9,625 nucleotides of DNA from assembly GCA_900769745.1 (NCBI GenBank), contig CAAGHX010000256.1, positions 1 to 9,625 of the forward strand. The letters run 5' to 3'. This DNA comes from an uncultured Alistipes sp. Lineage in GTDB: Bacteria; Bacteroidota; Bacteroidia; Bacteroidales; Rikenellaceae. This document shows, one piece after another, positions 1 through 5,181 of this stretch. How positions within the stretch are numbered: the stretch's first letter is position 1; every line of letters begins with the position of its first letter. The position numbers and the translations under genes are program-made. Under the pieces are notes generated by a model that saw only the letters and a list, made by a program, of their open reading frames with translations, was not told the DNA's origin and did no database searches.

Positions 1-1219
1 GATCATTTTTAGAGACGTTGTCATTATATTTATTAGTCCATCCTTGATGCCCGAACCGAATCACATTTCCACTGAATAGTCGAGCGAAGTTTCTATAACC
101 GAACCAACCTATCAATCTCACATCGTTACCTTTAGAATAGACACCAAACGGATCGTCCCATTTTCTTTTTCCAGAACCCGTATCTACGTACCTAAATGAT
201 ATGGGCTTAAAATTACACCACAACTTTTTACCAAAAACGTACATCAACTTTGTGATGGCTGCCTCGGTCGTCATATCAAATGCCGAGAGCACTCCAGCGT
301 TGCGCAAACGCTGTCCAGTTTCGTAGAGTTGCATCTCCACCGAGCCGCTGTCGCACTGCGTAACGTTGAGCACCAATACACCTCGGGCGATGGTTTCACG
401 CATAAGCTCCAGGAACCAGTCGGCTGTGGGCGCATTACCCGCACCGTAGGTCTCGAGCACCACTCCTCGCAGACCCTCAACCGACAAAATGGCTCGCAAC
501 GTATGCTCGCTGATGCCGGGGAACATCTTGATAATAGCCACACCCTCACCCAGCATAGTGGCTATACGCAGGGGCTCTGACGCAGACTCAGCTTTGGCTA
601 TGGCTGCGTGGTTATAGGCTATCTTCACACCCACCTCGGCAAGAGGCGGATAGTTGGGCGAGCGGAAAGCATCAAGCTCCTCGGCGCTACTCTTGCGCGT
701 GCGGTTACCTCGACACAGACGGCTGTGGAAGAGCAGCGACACCTCGGGCACAATGGGCTTGCCATCTACCTGTGCACCAGCAATCTCGATGGCTGTAATG
801 AGGTTCTCGCGACCGTCGGTGCGCAACACGCCGATAGGAATCTGACTTCCGGTAAAGACCACCGGCTTGGCCAGGTTCTCGAGCATAAAGCTCAGGGCCG
901 AGGCGGTGTATGACATAGTGTCGGTGCCGTGCAGCACCACAAAGCCGTCGTAAGCCTCATAGTTGTCGCGGATAACCTCGGCAATGGCACACCAATCCGA
1001 AGGCTGGGCGTTAGACGAGTCGATGAGCTTGGGCATAGTATATACCGAAATACCGACTGGCAGGCGACGCAGAGCGGGGAACTCGTCGTAGATGCCGCTA
1101 AAATCGAACGGAACCAACGCACCCGTAATCTCGTCTTTTTTCATTCCGATTGTACCACCTGTGTAGATGATGAGAATCGACGTGCGCGACTCGACGCTTT
1201 GTTGTATTTTCTGAATCAT
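1..1219 (-). CDS. ansA: Type I L-asparaginase (AnsA-like), partial at the left edge, with a non-asparaginase C-terminal tail
   Basis: The gene encodes a cytoplasmic-type asparaginase, which hydrolyses L-asparagine to aspartate and ammonia. Reading from the ATG at 1219, residues 20-25 are YTGGTI with the catalytic threonine of the first motif, and an LHGTDTM block carries the second catalytic Thr/Asp pair. GSQIPI, GREN and TTEAAITKLM follow in the usual order. ATG 1219 is the only in-frame start after the upstream stop at 1243-1241, and it gives the normal short N-terminus. The match to the family lasts to about residue 332 (near position 224). After that the frame stays open to the window edge (406 codons in total), but the last 74 or so residues (rich in W, G, R, N) do not resemble the short helical asparaginase C-terminus, and base composition drops to AT-rich. 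The stop codon is outside the window. The gene follows dprA and tatD on the same strand after a 122-nt gap. The enzyme call is firm; the nature of the tail is unknown. Confidence 0.9.
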   Translation of the reverse strand, partial: MIQKIQQSVESRTSILIIYTGGTIGMKKDEITGALVPFDFSGIYDEFPALRRLPVGISVYTMPKLIDSSNAQPSDWCAIAEVIRDNYEAYDGFVVLHGTDTMSYTASALSFMLENLAKPVVFTGSQIPIGVLRTDGRENLITAIEIAGAQVDGKPIVPEVSLLFHSRLCRGNRTRKSSAEELDAFRSPNYPPLAEVGVKIAYNHAAIAKAESASEPLRIATMLGEGVAIIKMFPGISEHTLRAILSVEGLRGVVLETYGAGNAPTADWFLELMRETIARGVLVLNVTQCDSGSVEMQLYETGQRLRNAGVLSAFDMTTEAAITKLMYVFGKKLWCNFKPISFRYVDTGSGKRKWDDPFGVYSKGNDVRLIGWFGYRNFARLFSGNVIRFGHQGWTNKYNDNVSKND

Positions 1220-1291
1220 ATTAATGGTATTTATGCAGTTTCAGCAACTGCCACAAGTGTTATTCTTCTTAATCACCTTTTATATTAAGGT

Positions 1292-1339
1292 GTTCAAGCC
1301 TATGCTCGGGCCAGCGTTCGAGCCTATACTTAGACCACT
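1292..1339. repeat. Degenerate 24-nt tandem repeat between tatD and the asparaginase gene
   Basis: Two adjacent 24-nt units (1292-1315 and 1316-1339) share 17 of 24 bases, and both contain an AGCCTAT core. A partial third similar piece (ATTTAGGCCAC) runs into the end of tatD. A short stem (CACCTT 1274-1279 with AAGGTG 1287-1292) lies just beside it, without a T-run on either strand. Function is unknown; it may be decayed spacer sequence. Confidence 0.4.
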
Positions 1340-1341
1340 AT

Positions 1342-2166
1342 TTAGGCCACCTCGTTGGGCAAAAACATTCGGCGGGCGTTGGCCGTTGTGATGCGGGCCA
1401 CCTCGTCGGGCGAAAGGCCCTTCAGCTCGGCCACCTTCTCGCAGATGTGGCTCACGTAGGCTGACTCGTTGCGCTTGCCACGATGGGGCGCAGGGGTGAG
1501 GTAGGGGCAATCGGTCTCGAGAATGATATGATTGATATCCATCTCGGCCACCACAGCCGCCAGCGGACTCTTCTTGAAGGTCACCACGCCACCTATTCCG
1601 AAGAGGAAATCGCCACACTCCAGCAGACGGTGGTAGGTCTCCACGCCCTCGCTATATGCGTGGAGCACACCTCTGAGCTGCTCGCCTCGGCTCTTCGCCT
1701 CGGCCGACTCCTGCTCCAGGAGCTCACACATATCGTCCCACGCCGAGCGGGTGTGAATGGCCACGGGCAGATCCAAGCGTGAGGCCATACGACACTGAGC
1801 CACAAAGGCTTCGCGTTGCTCGGCCACATAATCCTGACTCCAATAATAGTCCAATCCAATCTCACCTACGGCACAGAACGTCAGCCCCTCGGGCAGATTT
1901 TTGAGGTATTGCTCCACCAGAGCCAACTCCTCGCGCCAGCGGGGATTTTCGTTGACCGACGTTGGGTGCAGACCCATCATCAGGCGACACATATCGGGCG
2001 CACCCTTGGCAAGCGAAAACAATCGCTCGTGACTCTCAGAGTCGATGGCAGGCAGAAGCAGTCGCTCGACACCCATCTGGCGGGCACGTTCGAGCGCTTC
2101 GCTGCGGTCGGCATCAAACTCCTCGGCATAGAGATGTGAATGTGTATCAATAAGTTGCATAGTCAT
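1342..2166 (-). CDS. tatD: TatD-family metal-dependent hydrolase / deoxyribonuclease
   Basis: This is a TIM-barrel amidohydrolase-fold metallonuclease of the TatD/YcfH family, whose members cleave DNA as 3'-5' exonucleases or from abasic sites in the cytoplasm. With ATG 2166 as start the protein has 274 residues, close to the usual 255-270. Metal ligands are visible in order: D7-T-H9-S-H11 at the N-terminus, GE102IGLDYY, IH138TR, LH169AYSEG and ETD219CPYLTP, followed by the PHRGKRN segment typical of the family. The start ATG overlaps the last base of the dprA stop codon (TGATG), which implies translational coupling. A TTG one codon upstream and an ATG at 2160 are alternatives. It sits between dprA and an asparaginase gene, all on the minus strand. 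All key residues are intact. The precise substrate cannot be told from sequence. Confidence 0.94.
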   Translation of the reverse strand: MTMQLIDTHSHLYAEEFDADRSEALERARQMGVERLLLPAIDSESHERLFSLAKGAPDMCRLMMGLHPTSVNENPRWREELALVEQYLKNLPEGLTFCAVGEIGLDYYWSQDYVAEQREAFVAQCRMASRLDLPVAIHTRSAWDDMCELLEQESAEAKSRGEQLRGVLHAYSEGVETYHRLLECGDFLFGIGGVVTFKKSPLAAVVAEMDINHIILETDCPYLTPAPHRGKRNESAYVSHICEKVAELKGLSPDEVARITTANARRMFLPNEVA

Positions 2167-3263
2167 CAAATCAATTTTTCGTACTGTTTGCCAGGCAGTT
2201 GGCGCACCGCACCCGACAATTCGAGATTCATCAGCAGCAGCGACAACTCGCCCAGGCTCAGGCCACTTGCCACCTGCAAGGCATCAATCGTGATAGGCTC
2301 CTGTCCGAAGTGCACGAGGAGCGATTGCTCCTGGTCGGTGAGTGGCAACTTCTCGCGCTGAGGAGCTGGCTCGGAGGCTAGCTCCAACTCCCACATAAGC
2401 TCCGAGGCGATATCTCGGCCCGACATTACTGCTTGGGCTTTGCGGTTGCGAATCAACATATTACAGCCACGCGAGCTGTTGTCGGTAGCACGTCCTGGCA
2501 CCGCCATCACCGAACGACCGTAGCCGTCGGCAAAGGCCGCAGTCGATAGCGAGCCGCCCGACTCGGGAGTCTCGACAACCACCACACCCGCCGATATACC
2601 AGCTATAATGCGGTTGCGAGGGATATAGAGATTGCCGTTCTGCTTGGTCTGCGAATTTAGCTCGGTAACCAACGCGCCACCTCGCGAAACAATATCGGCC
2701 GCCAAGGCTCGGTGTGCCGCAGGCGAAACCGAAGGCAGAGTGTTGGCCAAAACACCAACTGTTGGCAGGCCATTTATCAATGCTGCGCGATGCACCTCGC
2801 CATCAACACCAAAGGCCAACCCACTCACAATCAACGCATCGGGTACAACCTCGGCCAACTCGTCCACCAACATATTACACATACGCTGGCCATAGGGCGT
2901 CACCTTGCGCGTGCCGACAAAACCCACCGCACGGCGGCTGAGCACACTCACGTCGCCCATAACATATAGTACAGCGGGAAAATCGTTGGTGCCGCGCAAC
3001 AGATGGGGATATTGGGCACTATCGTAGGCAACAGGGGTAATGCCGTGACGCTGGCAATAGAGCACTTCGCGCTCGGCCTCACGCATGCCACACTTCGAAG
3101 CTATGCTTTGGGCTATATCCACGCGCAGACCCGCCTCGGAGCTCAACTCCTCGGCCGAACTTTCATAGATAGCCCTCGCCGAGCCAAAACACTCCAACAG
3201 GTGTGCTGCTCCACGTACCCCGAGATGGGGGACAAATGTTAGTGCGATGCTTTCAAGTGGCAT
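2166..3263 (-). CDS. dprA: DNA processing protein DprA (Smf)
   Basis: DprA binds incoming single-stranded DNA during natural transformation and loads RecA on it; many non-competent bacteria keep it too. The 365-residue protein has an N-terminal helical HhH/SAM-like part (1-90), a Rossmann-fold DprA domain (about 95-300) and a C-terminal winged-helix domain (about 305-365). Diagnostic pieces are FVGTRKVTPYG (115-125), IVSGLAFGVDGEVHRAAL (145-162), GGALVTE (195-201), YIPRNRIIAGIS (213-224) and ETPESGGSLSTAAFA (231-245). The stretch that usually reads G-x-G-x-x-x-x-YP-x-x-H is here ANTLPSVSPAAH (173-184), so the tyrosine is replaced; this looks like lineage variation rather than damage. ATG 3263 is the only Met start before an in-frame stop at 3329. 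The downstream tatD start overlaps its stop. Confidence 0.96.
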   Translation of the reverse strand: MPLESIALTFVPHLGVRGAAHLLECFGSARAIYESSAEELSSEAGLRVDIAQSIASKCGMREAEREVLYCQRHGITPVAYDSAQYPHLLRGTNDFPAVLYVMGDVSVLSRRAVGFVGTRKVTPYGQRMCNMLVDELAEVVPDALIVSGLAFGVDGEVHRAALINGLPTVGVLANTLPSVSPAAHRALAADIVSRGGALVTELNSQTKQNGNLYIPRNRIIAGISAGVVVVETPESGGSLSTAAFADGYGRSVMAVPGRATDNSSRGCNMLIRNRKAQAVMSGRDIASELMWELELASEPAPQREKLPLTDQEQSLLVHFGQEPITIDALQVASGLSLGELSLLLMNLELSGAVRQLPGKQYEKLI

Positions 3264-3422
3264 AGTCGGTAAAATTGGCTGGCCGCGCTCGGGTCGTGGG
3301 CCATAATCATACTCTATCAGCTTGTGCTACTGAGCCAGTTACCCCGCCCAAATTCTCTGGGCAGGCAAAAAATCGCACCCTCGGAGGGCAATTTTTACGG
3401 TTAAAACGGCTTTTGGCAAGTG

Positions 3423-3454
3423 TAAAGTTAATAATTTTTACGAAAAAGCACGAA
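3423..3454 (-). promoter_or_regulatory. Weak candidate promoter for the dprA-tatD genes
   Basis: On the minus strand TTCG (3454-3451), 20 nt, then TAACTTTA (3430-3423) resembles the Bacteroidetes -33 TTTG / -7 TAnnTTTG pair with one mismatch in each box. It would give a leader of about 150 nt before dprA containing two small GC-rich stems (GCCCA/TGGGC around 3347-3363 and CCCT/AGGG around 3378-3388). No better match was seen between here and the dprA start. Confidence 0.25.
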
Positions 3455-3468
3455 TCTTGCTCAGAAGT

Positions 3469-3499
3469 TTTGGCAGTTTGATATTTTTTTGTACATTTG
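3469..3499 (+). promoter_or_regulatory. Bacteroidetes-type promoter of tRNA-Cys
   Basis: TTTG at 3469-3472 is followed after 19 nt by TACATTTG at 3492-3499, an exact match to TAnnTTTG. Initiation would be expected near 3505, leaving a leader of about 38 nt before the mature tRNA. A second TTTG at 3477-3480 is too close to the -7 box. Confidence 0.75.
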
Positions 3500-3542
3500 C
3501 ACCGCAGTTGGGAAGCCTGCAAAGGTTGAGCAACAGTAACAA

Positions 3543-3614
3543 GGTCCGATGGATGAGTGGCTTAGTCACCGGTCTGCAAAACCGTCTACAGCGGTTCGAA
3601 TCCGCTTCGGACCT
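3543..3614 (+). tRNA. tRNA-Cys, anticodon GCA
   Basis: A full cloverleaf can be drawn. The acceptor stem GGTCCGA (3543-3549) pairs with TCGGACC (3607-3613). The anticodon loop CTGCAAA puts GCA at 3576-3578. The T arm AGCGG-TTCGAAT-CCGCT spans 3590-3606. The discriminator base is T3614, as expected for cysteine tRNAs. The outermost anticodon-stem pair (C3569/T3585) is a mismatch; the other four pair. The CCA end is not encoded (CAC follows). The gene has its own promoter and terminator and sits at the boundary of the AT-rich cassette to its right; tRNA genes are common integration sites, but no copy of the tRNA 3' end was found at the other boundary. Confidence 0.96.
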
Positions 3615-3620
3615 CACCAA

Positions 3621-3656
3621 AACAGCGTTAGAGAAGCCTCTAACGCTGTTTTTCTT
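3621..3656 (+). terminator. Rho-independent terminator of tRNA-Cys
   Basis: An 11-bp perfect stem (3623-3633 with 3638-3648, sequence CAGCGTTAGAG) closes a 4-nt AAGC loop and is followed by a T-rich run (TTTTTCTTTT). It ends transcription of the tRNA just before the convergent nuclease-like gene. Confidence 0.9.
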
Positions 3657-3660
3657 TTAT

Positions 3661-3682
3661 TTTGTACGGTATTTGTACGGCA
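3661..3682. repeat. 11-nt tandem duplication at the cassette edge
   Basis: TTTGTACGGTA (3661-3671) is followed directly by TTTGTACGGCA (3672-3682), 10 of 11 bases identical. It lies between the tRNA terminator and the end of the convergent gene. It might be a leftover of an insertion or just a slippage product. Confidence 0.55.
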
Positions 3683-3687
3683 TATAT

Positions 3688-4533
3688 CTATAGACAGCTA
3701 TCTTTTGTATAAATTACAGTTGATTTATAACCGTTAATATTCCTCTCTCTTGTACAAAAACTTATTCCCAACGCAACTACATTATATCCATCATACATAT
3801 ATTTTTGAGGATATTTGTTATCAATAATTTGCTGTAAGGCCATATCACTTTCGTCTTTTCGGTCTGCTTTCTTAATCTCTACAATATATATTATATCCGA
3901 AAGTTTAATAACAGCGTCTATTCTTCCTGCATTGGTTTCATCCTCTGATATGATATCAGATCCTAATAGTTTTAGGATAATATGTAAATTAGAATGGTAT
4001 GCTCCTTCGGAAGTTTTATTGATAGCATATGATATTGATGCAAAAATCTTCTGTAGATATGCAATAAATTTACCAATATCTTGACTGTTTAAGCAGAACC
4101 TCATCTCTAAATATGGAATATTATCATCGTCTGCATCATACCATTGTTTTACATAGTCAATCATTGATATTAAATCGTTGGAGATTCTACTTAGTTCATC
4201 TATTATGAACGAAGGATTATTATCCAACATATTATCATTTATGAGGGTCTGATTTTGGGTAATATATCCTCGTAACCGCAATAAGTACTCCATCATTTGG
4301 GTAGGACTCGCAAATACTCTTGGCAATAAATTAGGGCTATTCAATCTTTCGCCAATATTACCGTGAATACTTCCTAAAAAGTCCATTAAAGCTGGACCGT
4401 GCTTTAACTGATATATTTCATAATGTCTATTCTTATGCGTTGTTCGATAAAATATATCAATATCCTCAAATCGGCTATTAGCAAAATCTAACACATATTT
4501 TGCAATCTCTTTTGCTTTGTTAATCGTAATCAT
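3688..4533 (-). CDS. PD-(D/E)XK nuclease-fold protein (PDDEXK_9/DUF1703-like C-terminus), no AAA domain
   Basis: The 281-residue protein has a C-terminal half (about 148-281) resembling the PDDEXK_9 (DUF1703) domain common in Bacteroidetes. It contains a YHSNLHIILKLLGSDIISEDE block (179-199), GRID206AVIK, then YIVE219IK221K on the next strand, and a DMALQQI helix (230-236). D206, E219 and K221 give the expected D...ExK metal-site pattern, so nuclease activity is plausible. In the usual family architecture this domain follows an AAA-ATPase-like domain. Here no Walker motifs are present and the first 145 or so residues (mostly helical, with charged DADDD at 133-137) are unrecognised. ATG 4533 follows a good promoter with a leader of about 28 nt. 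The gene is divergent from the RNA/Abi module and shares its promoter region, so a joint role in phage defence or as a toxin is possible but unproven. It is AT-rich relative to the flanking housekeeping genes. Confidence 0.8.
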   Translation of the reverse strand: MITINKAKEIAKYVLDFANSRFEDIDIFYRTTHKNRHYEIYQLKHGPALMDFLGSIHGNIGERLNSPNLLPRVFASPTQMMEYLLRLRGYITQNQTLINDNMLDNNPSFIIDELSRISNDLISMIDYVKQWYDADDDNIPYLEMRFCLNSQDIGKFIAYLQKIFASISYAINKTSEGAYHSNLHIILKLLGSDIISEDETNAGRIDAVIKLSDIIYIVEIKKADRKDESDMALQQIIDNKYPQKYMYDGYNVVALGISFCTRERNINGYKSTVIYTKDSCL

Positions 4534-4567
4534 AGTAAAAGATGAAATGATTATGGCATACTCTTAA

Positions 4568-4600
4568 CAAATATAAGAAAAATTTGCTCATTATCGCAAA
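4568..4600 (-). promoter_or_regulatory. Promoter of the nuclease-fold gene
   Basis: On the minus strand TTTG (4600-4597), 21 nt, then TATATTTG (4575-4568) matches the Bacteroidetes consensus exactly. It interleaves with the divergent plus-strand promoter at 4583-4614, so the two polymerases cannot occupy the region together. Confidence 0.75.
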
Positions 4601-4614
4601 ATGAGTTAATTTTG
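4583..4614 (+). promoter_or_regulatory. Promoter of the structured RNA / Abi module
   Basis: TTTG (4583-4586), 20 nt, then TAATTTTG (4607-4614) matches the Bacteroidetes consensus exactly. Initiation is expected around 4619-4622, just before the hairpin that opens the structured RNA. No start codon with a convincing protein follows until 4838, which fits a non-coding or leader transcript. Confidence 0.75.
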
Positions 4615-4618
4615 ATGT

Positions 4619-4810
4619 GTAAATAGGCTGTGCTATGAATTGCACAGAAAGACTGTTTGTTATTTCAGAAAGGTCCAAACTTCAATAATACAACAGATAA
4701 ACAGTCGCGGAATGCGCCAAATAATGTGCGCGATTCCCGGCTTGTTGTATATGTTGTATCGACTGGACCTCGACTGAAATTATACAAAAGTTTGGTCTCG
4801 CGCACTTTTT
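4619..4810 (+). ncRNA. Candidate structured RNA upstream of an AbiF-type gene
   Basis: The region opens with a hairpin (TGTGC 4629-4633 / GCACA 4642-4646) and continues as a long nested fold. Nested stems are ATTTCAG 4662-4668 with CTGAAAT 4774-4780; AGGTCC(A) 4671-4677 with (T)GGACCT 4764-4770; ATACAACA 4688-4695 with TGTTGTAT 4752-4759 (or its copy at 4743-4750); and an apical stem GGAAT-GCGC 4709-4717 with GCGC-(G)-ATTCC 4728-4737. Pseudoknot-type pairings also exist: GACTGTTT 4651-4658 with AAACAGTC 4699-4706, and AAACTT 4677-4682 with AAGTTT 4788-4793. TCGCGCAC 4798-4805, just before a TTTTT run, is complementary to 4726-4733. A well-placed promoter lies upstream. From memory, a candidate RNA class linked to abiF genes has been described; whether this is a member needs a covariance search. 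Both ends are estimates. The alternative is a palindromic DNA element or a long 5' leader of the next gene. Confidence 0.72.
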
Positions 4811-4837
4811 CAATAACAATACAAATTAAATGCAAAG

Positions 4838-5107
4838 ATGAAGAAGTGCAAAAAATCTAGCCTGAAATTTATCGCAGGTGAGGCATACTTATTTCGATGT
4901 CATCGCAAACCAACCATCATAGGCATATTTGATAAATGTCAAGATGGAAGAATCTTCCTTGAATCAGCGACCTATACGAGCAATTATAGAGAGTTTGTTT
5001 TATATCAGCCATTGCCTCTTCGATATAAACTTTGGCGTAAGGCCTATCGCTCGGAATTAAGAGATTATATGTATAATTTAGCGGTGTATGAAATGTATTT
5101 ATACTGA
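4838..5107 (+). CDS. Small unrecognised protein between the RNA and the Abi_2 gene
   Basis: The 89-residue basic protein has a K-rich start (KKCKKSSLK), a probable beta-rich part (about 10-60, with GEAYLFRC, IIGIFDKC and GRIFLESATY) and a C-terminal helix (RSELRDYMYNLAVYEMYLY, about 71-89). No signal peptide, membrane segment or catalytic motif is visible. I do not recognise the family. The ATG at 4838 is preceded by an AT-rich stretch; an ATG at 4830 is out of frame and stops at once. It starts about 30 nt after the structured RNA and ends 74 nt before the Abi gene, in the same direction, so it may be transcribed with either. It could be an RNA-binding accessory or an antitoxin-like partner, but position is the only support for this. 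Codon use matches the AT-rich cassette. Confidence 0.68.
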   Translation: MKKCKKSSLKFIAGEAYLFRCHRKPTIIGIFDKCQDGRIFLESATYTSNYREFVLYQPLPLRYKLWRKAYRSELRDYMYNLAVYEMYLY

Positions 5108-5133
5108 TTCCATTTATGTAATGCTAATTTACT

Positions 5134-5165
5134 ATTGATGAATTGTAGAATTCTCGTTATTTTTG
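5134..5165 (+). promoter_or_regulatory. Candidate promoter of the Abi_2 gene
   Basis: ATTG (5134-5137), 20 nt, then TATTTTTG (5158-5165) fits the Bacteroidetes -33/-7 pattern, with an exact -7 box and one mismatch in the -33 box. The start codon at 5182 would leave a leader of only about 10 nt. If used, the Abi protein could be made independently of the upstream RNA promoter. Confidence 0.55.
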
Positions 5166-5181
5166 TAAAAATATTTTAACT

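Noticed and set aside
271..549. Open frames in alternative frames inside the asparaginase gene (also 329-580, 608-913, 929-1288)
   Set aside because: They are frame shadows of GC-rich coding DNA; the frame with the TGGTIG and HGTDT motifs is the real one.
3307..3522. Short minus-strand open frame between dprA and the tRNA promoter
   Set aside because: It crosses the tRNA promoter, has no family look and no good start context.
3590..3614. tRNA 3' end as an attachment site
   Set aside because: No second copy of this 25-nt segment was found between 6060 and 6407, and there is no integrase.
4651..4805. Type III toxin-antitoxin RNA (ToxIN-like)
   Set aside because: There is no tandem array of about 35-nt repeats, and the downstream protein is Abi_2/HEPN, not a ToxN/AbiQ fold.
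4619..4810. Retron msr-msd region
   Set aside because: No reverse transcriptase gene is present anywhere in the window.
4657..4860. A 67-codon plus-strand open frame across the structured RNA region
   Set aside because: It lies in the part made of nested complementary strands, has no protein-like composition and overlaps the better 89-residue gene.
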